Assembly: GCA_026004195.1 (NCBI GenBank)
Contig: BPIQ01000001.1
Location: 1,104,122 to 1,168,121 of the forward strand
Direction of reading: 5' to 3'
Length of the DNA: 64,000 nt
Source of the DNA: Candidatus Binatia bacterium
GTDB lineage: Bacteria; Desulfobacterota; Binatia; HRBIN30; BPIQ01
Part shown: positions 48,261 to 57,908 of the stretch, piece by piece
Position numbering within the stretch: the stretch's first letter is position 1
How the letters are laid out: each line of letters begins with the position of its first letter
Made by a program: the position numbers and the translations under genes
The notes under the pieces: model-generated
The model's input: only the letters and a program-made list of their open reading frames with translations
The model's database searches: none
What the model was told of the DNA's origin: nothing

Positions 48261-49498
48261 ACGCGACCGAACCGGTCCGAGGCGGCCGCGGCGAGCTCTT
48301 CGCGGAAATCCGGGTGGGCGATCCGCAGGAGTGCCCTCGCCCGCTCGAGGAGCGTCCGCCCGCGAAGACGAGCCACCCCGAACTCCGTCACGACGGCGTC
48401 GACACAAAAGCGGGGGATCGCGACGGGCGTACCTGCTTCGAGGAAGGGAACGATCTTGGACCGCTTTCCGTCTTTGGTCGTCGACGTCAGCGCCACGACC
48501 GACAGGCCGCCTCGCGAAGCCCAGGCCCCCTCGACGAACTCCAAGGCGCCACCCGGCCCGCTCACGGGCACCCCCGCGACCGACTCCACGTTGGCCTGAC
48601 CCTGCAGGTCGACCTCGACCGCTCCGTTCACGGAAACGAACCGGTCCAGCCTTCCGATCGTGCACACGTCGTGGATCCAGTCCGTGGGACGGAACTCGAT
48701 CCGGGGGTTCTCGTGGACGAAGTCGTAGAGAGAGCGGGTCCCCGCCACCTCGCCGACGAACGCCCGGTAGTCCCGCGCCCTGCGAGCCGCCGCGAGGAGG
48801 CCGTCCGTCGCGATTCCCGAGTGCACGCGCAGGGAGGGACCGCTCCAGTTCGCCAGGACCGCTTCCGGAATCGTCCCGATCCCGACCTGCAGCCAGCACG
48901 GGTTCGGCAACGTACGCAGTACCTGCTCCACGACGCGTTCTTCGGCCGCGTCGGGCTCCCTGCTTTCGTAGGTGCAGAGGGGGGCGTCGGACTCGACGGC
49001 CAGAACGATGTCCTCGAGAGGGACCTCGCTGGCGCCGCAAGTCCAAGGCATGTTCCGGTTGAATTCCGCGATCACGAGCGGGGTCGAGCGGAGAAGCTCC
49101 CGGTAGACACTCACCGAGATTCCGAGACTCACCCGACCGCGGCGCGGCAACGTCGTCTGCAGGAAGAGTACGTCGGGCCGTAGCGGTCCCCGCGGGGAGA
49201 ATACCCGCACGACGTCGCGAAAGCGCAGTGGCAGAACCTCCACGCGTCCCTCTCGGAGATGGGGACGAAGCCTCGGCGTGGCTTGCCAGGTGACGTAACG
49301 GAAGTTCGGGCACGGTGGCTCGAGAAAGGAGTAGGTCCCGAAGTGCAAGCCGAAGTGGAGCTCGAGCGAGTGGAACCTCGGGCTTTCCTCGCGAAGAGCG
49401 TCGTAGAGGACCACGGGGTCCAGGGCCCCGTGGGGCAATAGGACCCGGCTCCCGTCCGGGATGGCTCGGACCGCCGCCTCGGGAGTGACGACCTTCAC
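48248..49498 (-). CDS. acetyl-CoA hydrolase/transferase family protein
   Basis: Class I CoA-transferase of the acetyl-CoA hydrolase / 4-hydroxybutyrate CoA-transferase group, 416 residues. Family features are the GSRVLLPHGALDP start, the central VEQVLRTLPNPCWLQVGIGTIPEAV (as LQVGIGTIPEAV), HSGIATDG, and the C-terminal VNGAVEVDLQGQANVES with SGPGGALEFV. The last is the CoA-binding GxGG segment. The gene ends into the acyl-CoA dehydrogenase. Together they suggest short- or branched-chain acyl-CoA metabolism. Substrates are unknown. Confidence 0.87.
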   Translation of the reverse strand: MKVVTPEAAVRAIPDGSRVLLPHGALDPVVLYDALREESPRFHSLELHFGLHFGTYSFLEPPCPNFRYVTWQATPRLRPHLREGRVEVLPLRFRDVVRVFSPRGPLRPDVLFLQTTLPRRGRVSLGISVSVYRELLRSTPLVIAEFNRNMPWTCGASEVPLEDIVLAVESDAPLCTYESREPDAAEERVVEQVLRTLPNPCWLQVGIGTIPEAVLANWSGPSLRVHSGIATDGLLAAARRARDYRAFVGEVAGTRSLYDFVHENPRIEFRPTDWIHDVCTIGRLDRFVSVNGAVEVDLQGQANVESVAGVPVSGPGGALEFVEGAWASRGGLSVVALTSTTKDGKRSKIVPFLEAGTPVAIPRFCVDAVVTEFGVARLRGRTLLERARALLRIAHPDFREELAAAASDRFGRVQIL

Positions 49499-49596
49499 CG
49501 GGGGGCACCTCTCGAACGAACGGCGAAACGGGGGAAGCCTTCTACCCTTGCAAGCCGGCGGAGCTTCTCCCAGAATACGCTCGAAAGGCCGAGCGA

Positions 49597-49848
49597 GTGC
49601 CGAAAATCGTCACCTATACGCCGCTCGCCCCTCCCCAGGAAACGCCTATTTCGGGCGAAGGCAAGATGGTTCACCATAGTTGCGTCGACTCGACCGGCAA
49701 GAGACACCACCAGCGTCTGCCCCTCGGAAGCGTGCGGGGGATCCTGTATCTCGACGCGGTGTGCCTGCACTGCGGAGCCCATCTCATTTGGATCGAAGAC
49801 GGGGACAGCGCAAGGACCGAGCCCCGGCGGTCCGCGAGCGGCGCCTGA
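49597..49848 (+). CDS. small Cys/His protein with zinc-motif spacing
   Basis: Unrecognised. The 83-residue product has HHSCVDSTGKRHHQR and later AVCLHCGAHLIWIEDGD, so a CxxC plus an upstream His/Cys pair could bind zinc. There is no signal peptide. The start has no strong ribosome-binding site. It precedes metH by 25 bases on the same strand and may be co-transcribed with it. The coding bias is good except at the C-terminus. Confidence 0.5.
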   Translation: MPKIVTYTPLAPPQETPISGEGKMVHHSCVDSTGKRHHQRLPLGSVRGILYLDAVCLHCGAHLIWIEDGDSARTEPRRSASGA

Positions 49849-49873
49849 ACGCCGGGACGACGCCCCGCGAGCC

Positions 49874-52800
49874 ATGAAGAACCCCGAAGAACGCCGCCGT
49901 TTCCTCCGCGACCTGCTGCAGGAACGCATCCTCGTCCTCGACGGTGCCATGGGGACGGCGATCCAGAACCTCGGACTCTCCGCCCAGGATTTCGGCGGTC
50001 CGGCGTTCGAAGGGTGCAACGAACACCTCGTCCTCACGCGACCGGACGCCGTCCGCTCGATCCACCAGGGATATCTCGCCGCGGGAGCGGACGTGATCCA
50101 AACGAACACCTTCGGGGCGACGCGTGTCGTGCTGGCCGAATACGGCCTCGAAGGGAAGGCCGCCGAAATCAACCGGGCGGCGGCCCGCCTGGCACGCGAA
50201 GCGGCCGACGCGGCCAGCTCGGCGGGAAAGCCGAGGTTCGTGTACGGTTCGATGGGACCGACGACGAAGTCGCTTTCCGTGACGGGCGGCGTCAGCTGGG
50301 ACGAGCTGGTCCTCGCTTACCGGGAACAAGCCGAAGCCCTGATCGAGGGCGGGGTCGACCTTCTCTTCCTCGAAACCGTCCAGGACACGCGAAACGCCAA
50401 GGCCGCGCTCGTCGGTATCGAGGAAGCCTGTTCGCGACTCGCCGTCGAAGTCCCCGTGGGCGTGTCGGGCACCGTGGAGACGATGGGAACCCTTCTGGCC
50501 GGACAGGACATCGAAGCTTTCTACGTTTCCCTCGCCCATCGAGACTTTCTCTGGTTCGGGCTCAACTGCGCCACGGGACCCGACTTCATGACGGATCACC
50601 TGCGCACCCTGGCCTCCATTTGCCGCTTTCCCACGGTCTGCATGCCGAACGCCGGTCTTCCGGACGAGGAGGGCCGGTACAACGAGACGCCCGAGCGCTT
50701 CGTCGGGAAGGTCGAGCGGTTCGTGCGGGAGGGATGGCTCAACGCCGTCGGCGGGTGCTGCGGGACGACGGCGGAGCACATCCGGCTCCTGGCCCAGATG
50801 GTCGACGGGCGAAAGCCCCGGCGGCCCTCTTCGCTCCGGAGAACGGTCGTGTCCGGCATCGAAGTGGTCACGGTCGACGAGAGCACGCGCCCCGTGCTCG
50901 TCGGCGAAAGGACGAACGTCCTCGGAAGTCGAAAATTCAAGCAACTCGTAGCCGAGGGGCGTCTCGAAGAAGCCGCGGAAATCGGGCGGCTCCAGGTCCG
51001 GCGCGGTGCGCACATCCTGGACGTCTGCCTCCAGGACCCGGACCGGAACGAGGTGGAGGATCTCACCCGCTTTCTTGCCGTCCTGGTCAAGAAGGTGAAG
51101 GTCCCGATCATGATCGATTCCACCGACCCGCGAGCCATCGAGGAGGCCCTCAAGCTGGTTCCGGGAAAAAGCATCGTCAACTCGATCAATCTCGAAGAAG
51201 GGGAAGAACGCTTCCGGCGAGTCGTACCCCTCGCACGGCGATACGGCGCCGCCCTCGTCGTCGGCTGCATCGACGAGGACAAAGAGCAGGCCCAGGCCGT
51301 CACGCGCGAGCGAAAGCTCGCGATCGCCCGGCGCTCGTACCGTCTCCTCACGGAGAAGTACGGAGTGCCGCCCGAGGACATCTTCTTCGACCCCCTCGTG
51401 TTCCCCGCCGGGACGGGAGACGAGACCTACAAAGGCTCGGCCGTCGAGACCATCGAAGGCGTACGCCTGATCAAGAAAGAGCTCCCCTTCTGCAAGACGA
51501 TCCTCGGCATCTCGAACGTCTCTTTCGGCCTGCCGCCGGCCGGGCGCGAGGTTTTGAACGCGGTGATGCTCTACCACTGCGTCCAGGCCGGCCTGGACGT
51601 GGCCATCGTGAACACGGAAAAGCTCGAGCGCTATCCGTCGATCCCCCCCGAAGAACGCAAGCTCGCCGAGGATCTCCTGTGGTGGCGGGGTGCCGACCCG
51701 ATCGGCGCGTTCCACGAGCACTTCTCGCGGAAGGCCCCGAAGAAAACGCTCGAAGAACGACGGAACCTCCCCCTCGACGAGCGGCTCGCGCTCGCGGTCG
51801 TCGAGGGGTCGAAGGAGGGGCTCGTCGAGGATCTCGAAGAGGCCCTCCGGACCCGTACGCCACTCGAAATCATCAACGGCCCCCTCATGCGCGGCATGGA
51901 CGAGGTGGGACGGCTTTTCGCTCGCAACGAGATGATCGTGGCCGAGGTCCTCCAGTCGGCCGAAGTGATGAAAGCCGCGGTCTCCTACCTCGAGCGGTAC
52001 ATGGAAAAAACGGAGACGGCCGCGAGAGGAACGATCCTGCTGGCGACCGTCAAGGGCGACGTGCACGACATCGGAAAAAACCTGGTCGAGATCATCCTGA
52101 GCAACAACGGCTACCGCGTCGTGAACCTGGGCATCAAGGTTCCGCCCGAGGAGCTCGTGCGGGCGCACGCCGAATTCCACCCGGATGCGATCGGGCTCTC
52201 CGGGCTCCTCGTGAAATCCGCGCAGATGATGGTGGTCACGGCGCAGGACCTCCGGGCTGCCGGCATTCGCTGTCCGCTCCTGGTGGGCGGCGCGGCTCTC
52301 TCGAACCGCTTTACCCGCCTCAAGATCGCTCCCGAGTACGAAGGGCTCGTGGTCTACGCCAAGGATGCGATGACGGGGCTCGAGCTCGCCAACCAGCTCT
52401 TCGACCCCGAACGGCGTCGGGCACTCGAAGAACGGCTCGAACGCGAGACCGAAGAACTCCGCCGCTCGCTGGCCGCCACTCCCCGGGAACCGGAACCGTC
52501 ACCCGGGGGAGCACCCGCGATCCGCCACGACCACGACATACCGGAGCCCCCGGACCTGAAACTTCACGTCATCGACGACTACGACCTGGAGGAGGTGTTT
52601 TCTTACATCAACCCCGTCATGCTCTACACCCGGCACCTGGGCTTCAAGGGCAGGTTCGAGGAAGCGCTGGCAGCCGGGGATCCGCGCGCCAGCGAGCTTC
52701 GGGCCCAGGTCGAGGCCGTCGAGGAAGCCATGATCGCTCATCCGGGCATCCGCGCCCGAGCGGTGTACAAATTCTTCCGGGCCCACTCGGAGGGCGACAC

Positions 52801-53395
52801 CCTGGTTCTCGAAAGCCCGGACGGAGCCGAGGTCCTGGCCCGGTTCCACTTCGGCCGGCAATCCCGACCTCCCTACCTCTGTCTCGCGGACTTCACGTTG
52901 CCTCGTTCCGCCGGAAAGGCGGACTACGTCTGTCTTTTCGCCACGACCGTGGGACCCGACGTGCGGAAGCTCGCCGAAGAGTGGAAGGCCCGGGGGGAGT
53001 TCCTGCGCTCCCACATCCTGCAGGCCCTGGCCATCGAGGGGGCGGAAGGCTTCGCGGAGCTCCTGCACCGGAAAATCCGTGCCATGTGGGGCTTCCCCGA
53101 TCCCGAGGGGACGACGCTCAAGGACCTCTTCCAGGTTCGGTACCGCGGGGTGCGTGTTTCCTTCGGTTACCCTGCCTGCCCGCGTCTCGAGGACCAGGCC
53201 ACGCTCTTCCGGCTTCTCCGCGTCGAGGAAACGATCGGCGTCCGACTGACCGAAGGCTTCATGATGGACCCGGAGAGCTCGGTCACGGCGCTCGTTTTCC
53301 ACCATCCCGAGGCCAGATACTTTCACCTCTCCGACCGGGACCTCGAGCGGCTGGAGGAAAGCTTGCGAGCGCAGGCCGGCCCCCCGGCGACCTAG
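49874..53395 (+). CDS. metH: cobalamin-dependent methionine synthase
   Basis: Transfers methyl from methyltetrahydrofolate to homocysteine through cobalamin. The 1173 residues include all four modules. The homocysteine domain has LVLDGAMGTAIQ, QTNTFGAT and the zinc cysteines in VGGCCGTTAEH near residue 294. The pterin domain (about 330-590) has GERTNVLGSRKF and IDSTDPRAIEEAL. The cobalamin domain has the Dx-H-xxG block GDVHDIGKNLVEI near residue 728. The AdoMet reactivation domain (about 890-1173) has FSYINPVMLYTRHLGFKG and RVSFGYPACPRLEDQ. It is full length and looks functional. No cobalamin or SAM riboswitch was recognised upstream. Confidence 0.97.
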   Translation: MKNPEERRRFLRDLLQERILVLDGAMGTAIQNLGLSAQDFGGPAFEGCNEHLVLTRPDAVRSIHQGYLAAGADVIQTNTFGATRVVLAEYGLEGKAAEINRAAARLAREAADAASSAGKPRFVYGSMGPTTKSLSVTGGVSWDELVLAYREQAEALIEGGVDLLFLETVQDTRNAKAALVGIEEACSRLAVEVPVGVSGTVETMGTLLAGQDIEAFYVSLAHRDFLWFGLNCATGPDFMTDHLRTLASICRFPTVCMPNAGLPDEEGRYNETPERFVGKVERFVREGWLNAVGGCCGTTAEHIRLLAQMVDGRKPRRPSSLRRTVVSGIEVVTVDESTRPVLVGERTNVLGSRKFKQLVAEGRLEEAAEIGRLQVRRGAHILDVCLQDPDRNEVEDLTRFLAVLVKKVKVPIMIDSTDPRAIEEALKLVPGKSIVNSINLEEGEERFRRVVPLARRYGAALVVGCIDEDKEQAQAVTRERKLAIARRSYRLLTEKYGVPPEDIFFDPLVFPAGTGDETYKGSAVETIEGVRLIKKELPFCKTILGISNVSFGLPPAGREVLNAVMLYHCVQAGLDVAIVNTEKLERYPSIPPEERKLAEDLLWWRGADPIGAFHEHFSRKAPKKTLEERRNLPLDERLALAVVEGSKEGLVEDLEEALRTRTPLEIINGPLMRGMDEVGRLFARNEMIVAEVLQSAEVMKAAVSYLERYMEKTETAARGTILLATVKGDVHDIGKNLVEIILSNNGYRVVNLGIKVPPEELVRAHAEFHPDAIGLSGLLVKSAQMMVVTAQDLRAAGIRCPLLVGGAALSNRFTRLKIAPEYEGLVVYAKDAMTGLELANQLFDPERRRALEERLERETEELRRSLAATPREPEPSPGGAPAIRHDHDIPEPPDLKLHVIDDYDLEEVFSYINPVMLYTRHLGFKGRFEEALAAGDPRASELRAQVEAVEEAMIAHPGIRARAVYKFFRAHSEGDTLVLESPDGAEVLARFHFGRQSRPPYLCLADFTLPRSAGKADYVCLFATTVGPDVRKLAEEWKARGEFLRSHILQALAIEGAEGFAELLHRKIRAMWGFPDPEGTTLKDLFQVRYRGVRVSFGYPACPRLEDQATLFRLLRVEETIGVRLTEGFMMDPESSVTALVFHHPEARYFHLSDRDLERLEESLRAQAGPPAT

Positions 53396-54391
53396 TCAAG
53401 AAAAAAGCGCCGCGCAGCCCGTGAGCTCGAGGAGCCGGTCCGCTCGGGCTTTGTCGGGAAGCGAGGTGTAACGGCGTCGAAGCATCCCGAGCGACTTGGC
53501 GTGATACTTCTGGACCTCCTGCTCGAAGGGCTCGCCTTCCAGGTCGACGGAAAACGTTTTCTCCCCTGCGGCGAGCGCTCGTTCGTTCGCCAGCGTCCAG
53601 GGCACGAACACCGGCGCGATTTCCCCGCGGAAAAGGGGCAGGAGCCCCGACTCGAGTTCGTCCCAGGTCGCGAATTCGCCTTCGGCTTCGGGGTCGAGCA
53701 TCCGCTCGATCCAGCGGAGGACCACCGGATGCCGCTCCCGAATCACCGCCCCCGCCGTCGGATCGCTCGCGCACTGGTAGAGCTGAGCGGCGAGGCCGAA
53801 GTCGGCGAGCGAGGGACGGCCCCCGAACAGGTAGGGGTGGCGCCCGAGATGCGGGTCCAGAAGGTCGAGAAGCCGCAGGAACGAACGCTCGATGGTGCTC
53901 TTGGTCTTCTCGTTCGACCCCACGAACCGGAGACGGGGTACCATCCGCTCGCGGACCGACTCGGCCATCCGCTCGAGTTCCTGCCCGTCGGTCCCCGGCG
54001 CCATGGTTCGCGCGATCCGTACCGCGGCCGACTGCCGGTCGGGCTCGTAGTACCAGCGGTAGTGAAACATGGGCTTGTTGACCCACTCGTCGGCGTACTC
54101 CTCGACGATGGCCGAAAGGAGGGCCAGCGCGGGGTCCGGGGGGTGGATCGAGGGCTCGGGAAATCGAGCTTCCATCTCGTCGAGGATGGGCGTCGAATCC
54201 TGGAGTCCTCGGTCCTCCGGAGTGACGACCAGCGGAATGAGCGGCAGCTTCGCGTACTTCTCGAACTCCGCCATCGCCGCGAGATCCCGCACGATCCAGC
54301 GGTGGGGAATCTTTTTGTAGCGAAAGTACGACCGGACCTTGACGGAGTACGGCGAAAGTTCCGCCCCGAAGATTCTGTATTCCTGCGCCAT
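53396..54391 (-). CDS. glutathione S-transferase family protein
   Basis: The 331-residue product begins with a thioredoxin-like GST N-terminal domain (YRIFGAELSPYSVKVRSYFRYK, as GAELSPYSVKVRSYF, and LIPLVVTPEDRGLQDST). A longer helical C-terminal domain has RPSLADFGLAAQLYQ. The extra length beyond typical GSTs (about 220) lies in the C-terminal half. The N-terminal SPYS segment offers Ser or Tyr as thiol activators. The ATG at 54391 fits the conserved start; upstream in-frame sequence is poor. The gene abuts metH convergently with no spacer. Confidence 0.82.
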   Translation of the reverse strand: MAQEYRIFGAELSPYSVKVRSYFRYKKIPHRWIVRDLAAMAEFEKYAKLPLIPLVVTPEDRGLQDSTPILDEMEARFPEPSIHPPDPALALLSAIVEEYADEWVNKPMFHYRWYYEPDRQSAAVRIARTMAPGTDGQELERMAESVRERMVPRLRFVGSNEKTKSTIERSFLRLLDLLDPHLGRHPYLFGGRPSLADFGLAAQLYQCASDPTAGAVIRERHPVVLRWIERMLDPEAEGEFATWDELESGLLPLFRGEIAPVFVPWTLANERALAAGEKTFSVDLEGEPFEQEVQKYHAKSLGMLRRRYTSLPDKARADRLLELTGCAALFS

Positions 54392-54592
54392 GAGCGGAAT
54401 GCTAGTGCGGAACGGCCGCCGGAACAAGCCGTGCCCGGAAGCACCGCGGGGACGGTGCCCGACCCTGGTTCGGACCGGGCGTGGGAAAGCCCGGAGCCGG
54501 TACTCCCCGGCAGGTCGACCTCGCGAGGGCCGGCGGCCCTCCCGGGACACACTCCCGCACGAAGACACCGCCGTGGGGCGAGGTACCGGCGG

Positions 54593-55489
54593 TCACGGAG
54601 CTCCGGAAAACCGCGGGGCGATCTTCGAGGCGAAGGTTTCGAGTTGCTCGAGGAATTCGGAGAGCGTCGCGTGGCGAAAGCGGAGGTTGAGAACGGTGGC
54701 GCCGATGCGCCGGTAGCGCTCGACGGTCGCGATCGCCTCTTCGATTCCCTTCGCGTGGCGGAGGTCGAGCGGCCGTTCGGGGCTCAGCGCCAGATCGAAC
54801 GGGGCCGCTCGCTCGGCCCACTCGGGCCAGTCTCGTGCCCGCCGGAGCAACGTTTCGAGAGCGTCGGCGCCGAGACCGAAGGGATCCCAGCCGTCCCCGA
54901 AGCGGAGAGCACGTCTCAGGGACCGGGGGGACCTGCCCCCGACCCAGATGGGCACGTCTTTTCTCGGCGCCGCGGGATCGACGATGAAGCCCGAGAACCG
55001 GAAATGCGTCCCGTGGTACTCGGGAAGACGCCGCCCCCATACCGCCTTGAGCGCCCGGAGAGCGTCCTCGTAGCGCGGTCCTCGTCCCGCGAAGTCGACG
55101 CCGAGGAGCGAGAACTCTTCGGCCAGGCTTCCGACCCCCACTCCCAGAATGAGCCGCCCTCCCGACAACACGTCGAGCGTGCCGTAGCGTTTGGCCACCT
55201 CGAGGGGATGATGGTACGGGAGGACGAGGACGTGCGTCAGGAGGCGAATCTTCTCGGTGATCGCGGCGAAAAAGGCCAACGTCGTACCGGGGTCGTAATA
55301 TCGCCCCCCTCGCACCCCCGCTACGTCCACGGGGATCGCCACGTGCTCGCTGCAACTCAGGTGGTGGTAGCCCAGTTCGTCGGCTCGACGAGCGATCGTG
55401 CGGAGTTGCTCCGGACCGGCGGTTTCCTCCCAGGATGCATGCGTCCTCGGGACCAGCGTGACGACCGGAGTCGTGATCCCGAAGCGCAT
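54593..55489 (-). CDS. LLM-class (luciferase-like) oxidoreductase, F420-type
   Basis: TIM-barrel flavin- or F420-dependent oxidoreductase, 298 residues. Segments typical of the family: FGITTPVVTL, RRADELGYHHLSCSEHV, FFAAITEKIRLLTHVLVLPYHHPLEVAKRY (as VLVLPYHHPLEVAKRY), LDVLSGGRLILGVGVG, and PIWVGGRSPRSLRRA. Relatives more often use F420 than FMN; no F420 biosynthesis gene is in this window. Substrate unknown. It follows rplI by 7 bases, so it could be read through from the ribosomal-protein operon. Confidence 0.88.
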   Translation of the reverse strand: MRFGITTPVVTLVPRTHASWEETAGPEQLRTIARRADELGYHHLSCSEHVAIPVDVAGVRGGRYYDPGTTLAFFAAITEKIRLLTHVLVLPYHHPLEVAKRYGTLDVLSGGRLILGVGVGSLAEEFSLLGVDFAGRGPRYEDALRALKAVWGRRLPEYHGTHFRFSGFIVDPAAPRKDVPIWVGGRSPRSLRRALRFGDGWDPFGLGADALETLLRRARDWPEWAERAAPFDLALSPERPLDLRHAKGIEEAIATVERYRRIGATVLNLRFRHATLSEFLEQLETFASKIAPRFSGAP

Positions 55490-55496
55490 GCCGGCT

Positions 55497-55943
55497 CTAC
55501 TCGTGCGGGAGGACGGCCACCTTGACTTTCGCCTGTACCCCGAGCGGCAGGTGCACCGGGACTTCGTACTCGCCCAGCGCCTTGATGGGGTCTTCGAGGA
55601 GGATACGCCGCCGGTCCACCGAGATTCCCTCGCGCGAGAGCGCTTCCTCGACGTCTTTGTTCGTCACGGCACCGAAGAGTTTTCCCTCTTCGCCGGCCCT
55701 CGCGCGGATCTCGATCCGCACCGCGGAAAGTTTCGCCGCGAGCGCTTCGGCGCGGCGTTTTTCACGGTCGCGTTTTTCCGCCGCCACGCGCTTCTCGTGT
55801 TCGAGCATTCTCCGGTTGCGCGGGTCGGCCCTGACAGCAAGCCCTCGCGGGAAGAGGTAGTTGCGGGCGAACCCCGGCTTGACGTCGACGATATCCCCGA
55901 TGGAGCCGAGCGAGGGCACCTCTTCTTTCAGGATGACTTCCAT
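55497..55943 (-). CDS. rplI: 50S ribosomal protein L9
   Basis: 148 residues, full length. The N-terminal domain has MEVILKEEVPSLGSIGDIVDV and GFARNYLFPRGLAV. The long connecting helix (EHEKRVAAEKRDREKRRAEAL) leads to the C-terminal domain. The GAGGAGG ribosome-binding site is strong. Last of rpsF-rpsR-rplI. Confidence 0.97.
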   Translation of the reverse strand: MEVILKEEVPSLGSIGDIVDVKPGFARNYLFPRGLAVRADPRNRRMLEHEKRVAAEKRDREKRRAEALAAKLSAVRIEIRARAGEEGKLFGAVTNKDVEEALSREGISVDRRRILLEDPIKALGEYEVPVHLPLGVQAKVKVAVLPHE

Positions 55944-55955
55944 ACGGAAACCTCC

Positions 55956-56222
55956 TCAGACGTTCACCACCGTGAAGGGCAGAAGCGCCGCGATCCTCGC
56001 CCGCTTGATGGCCACCGTGAGCTGTCTCTGGTGGCGGGCGCACGTTCCCGTGATCCGACTCGGCACGATCTTGCCCCGCTCCGTGAGAAAGCTCGCGAGG
56101 GTCTGGGCATCCTTGTAGTCGATCTCGGTCCGCTTCTCGGCGCAGAAGCGACAGACACGTCTTCGGCCCCGCCTGCGATAGACGACCTTTTCGTCGTCCC
56201 TACCCTTGCGTCCCTTTGCCAT
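55956..56222 (-). CDS. rpsR: 30S ribosomal protein S18
   Basis: 88 residues. Conserved core [25 protein letters not shown] and [14 protein letters not shown]. It has the CRFC and a later Cys, giving the zinc-type (C+) variant. Between rpsF (10 bases) and rplI (12 bases). Confidence 0.97.
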   Translation of the reverse strand: MAKGRKGRDDEKVVYRRRGRRRVCRFCAEKRTEIDYKDAQTLASFLTERGKIVPSRITGTCARHQRQLTVAIKRARIAALLPFTVVNV

Positions 56223-56232
56223 GACTCCCCCT

Positions 56233-56589
56233 TCAACCGGACGTCGCCGGCCGTTCTTCGGCCTCCGGCCGGTGTCCGCCGGAGATCGCGCGCGACCCCT
56301 TGGTGTTCCGGCGCACGGTCAGGTGTCGCAACACGCGGTCCGAGATTTTCATCGTGCGATCGATCTCTTCGACGAGTTTTCCGTCTCCCGTGTACTGCAC
56401 GACGACGTAGTAGCCACGCAGCTGCTTCCGTATCGGATAAGCGAGTTCCCGAATCCCCCACTCGTCGACCTGCACGACGCTTCCCCCCATGCCCTCGATC
56501 GTCGATCGCGTACGTTCGATCGCTTCGCGGACCTCCGCTTCGGAAAGCTCCGGATGCAGGACGAACAACGTCTCGTATTCTCGAGTCAA
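56233..56589 (-). CDS. rpsF: 30S ribosomal protein S6
   Basis: 118 residues; conserved [15 protein letters not shown] and [21 protein letters not shown]. The start is TTG at 56589, overlapping the pth stop (TTGA), with an AGGAAAAG ribosome-binding site. The use of TTG follows from that overlap and from the position of the RBS. Confidence 0.96.
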   Translation of the reverse strand: MTREYETLFVLHPELSEAEVREAIERTRSTIEGMGGSVVQVDEWGIRELAYPIRKQLRGYYVVVQYTGDGKLVEEIDRTMKISDRVLRHLTVRRNTKGSRAISGGHRPEAEERPATSG

Positions 56590-57197
56590 CGCTTTTCCTC
56601 CCTTGCCGCCCGGGCCTCCTCCGGCGCCGAGGCGGGCGTGCGGCGGTTGTAAAGGTTCATGGCAGCCTCCAGACCCAGGTCCACGATCGCCTCGACGGCA
56701 TCGGCGGCCCTGTCCAAGGATTCCGAGATCACTTGTCTTTCATCCGCTTCGAACGGGGAAAGCAAGAACCCCACGACATCCTGGCCCGGCTCCGGGCGCC
56801 CTACCCCGACGCGCACGCGGACGAAGTCCGGGCCCAGGAAACCGGCCACGGACTCCACCCCGTGGTGCCCTGCCGCACCGCCTGCCCGCTTCACGCGGAC
56901 TCGGCCGAGCTCCAGGTCGAGGTCGTCGTGCACGACGATCGTTCTCGAAAGCTCGGGGAGGTCGGCTCCGAAAAGCTCCGAGAGTGCCTCCCCGGAGCGG
57001 TTCATGTAACGCAGCGGCTCCACGAGCAGAACTCGCTTTTCTCCTCGACCGAAGCTCGCGCAGCGACAGCCCTTGCGTGGCCGATCCCACCTCGCCGCGT
57101 GGCGTCGCGCGAGCAGTTCCACGACCTCGAAACCCACGTTGTGCCGCGTCCCCTCGTACTCCCTCCCCGGGTTTCCCAGACCGATGACCGTCCACAT
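56586..57197 (-). CDS. pth: peptidyl-tRNA hydrolase
   Basis: Recycles peptidyl-tRNA released from stalled ribosomes. 203 residues; GLGNPGREYEGTRHNVGFEVV holds the Asn and catalytic His, MNRSGEALSEL and VVHDDLDLELGRVRVKRAGGAAGHHG (as VHDDLDLELG and GGAAGHHG) follow. The C-terminal 20 residues are charged and extra. Translation of rpsF is coupled to its end. Confidence 0.96.
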   Translation of the reverse strand: MWTVIGLGNPGREYEGTRHNVGFEVVELLARRHAARWDRPRKGCRCASFGRGEKRVLLVEPLRYMNRSGEALSELFGADLPELSRTIVVHDDLDLELGRVRVKRAGGAAGHHGVESVAGFLGPDFVRVRVGVGRPEPGQDVVGFLLSPFEADERQVISESLDRAADAVEAIVDLGLEAAMNLYNRRTPASAPEEARAAREEKR

Positions 57198-57218
57198 GCA
57201 GCACCCACGGCTTTCGTC

Positions 57219-57890
57219 TCAACCCTCCGAAGCCTCGGGCTTTTCTTCCGGCGCCTTTTCCTCCGCTCCGGCGACCCCGACCTCCGCTTCGGCGACCTCC
57301 GGAACCTCCTCCACCTTCACCTCTTCCACCGTGGGCGGCAGGACGGTGACGATGGTGAAGTTGGTGTCGGCGCGCACTTCCACACCCGGCGGCAGTTTCA
57401 GGTCCGCGACGTGGAGACTCTCGTGGATCCCGAGACCGGATACGTCCACCTCGATGTACTCGGGAATGTCCATGGGCAGGCAGAACACCTCCACCTCGCG
57501 GCGGACGGGTTGGAGAATGCCTCCGTCGCGGACCACGCCGACCGGGCGCCCGACGAAGTGAAGTGGCACCATGGCCTCGATCTTCACCGTGAGATCCACT
57601 TCGTAGAAATCCGCGTGCAAAAGCTCCCCGGTGACCGGATGCGTTTGGCGATCCGTGAGAAGTGCGACCCGGCCGTCGAGCTCGGGGTGAGCCGACCGGA
57701 ACCTGAGCAGGTGGGCGCCTTCGAGGCGCAAAACCTTCAGCAGGAGTTCCGACCGGTCGGCCGAGATCGGAACGGCCGGCGTCTTGGGGCCGTAGAAAAC
57801 CGCCGGGACACGACCCGCACGCCGAAGGCGACGGGCCTCCGACTTTCCGGTCTTTTCCCTGCGGTCGACCTGGACTTCGACTGCTTCCAT
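57219..57890 (-). CDS. rplY: 50S ribosomal protein L25 (general stress protein Ctc type)
   Basis: Binds 5S rRNA. The 223-residue product is the long CTC/TL5 form: N-terminal L25 domain (DRREKTGKSEARRLRRAGRVPAV) and C-terminal beta domain (DIPEYIEVDVSGLGIHESLHV). An acidic Ala/Glu-rich tail of about 40 residues follows. Between prs and pth, the usual order. Confidence 0.96.
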   Translation of the reverse strand: MEAVEVQVDRREKTGKSEARRLRRAGRVPAVFYGPKTPAVPISADRSELLLKVLRLEGAHLLRFRSAHPELDGRVALLTDRQTHPVTGELLHADFYEVDLTVKIEAMVPLHFVGRPVGVVRDGGILQPVRREVEVFCLPMDIPEYIEVDVSGLGIHESLHVADLKLPPGVEVRADTNFTIVTVLPPTVEEVKVEEVPEVAEAEVGVAGAEEKAPEEKPEASEG

Positions 57891-57908
57891 CCCCGTCCTC
57901 CTCGCTGC

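Noticed and set aside
49499..49873. Cobalamin or SAM riboswitch before metH
   Set aside because: No box-like conserved segments are visible and most of the space is the small gene at 49597.
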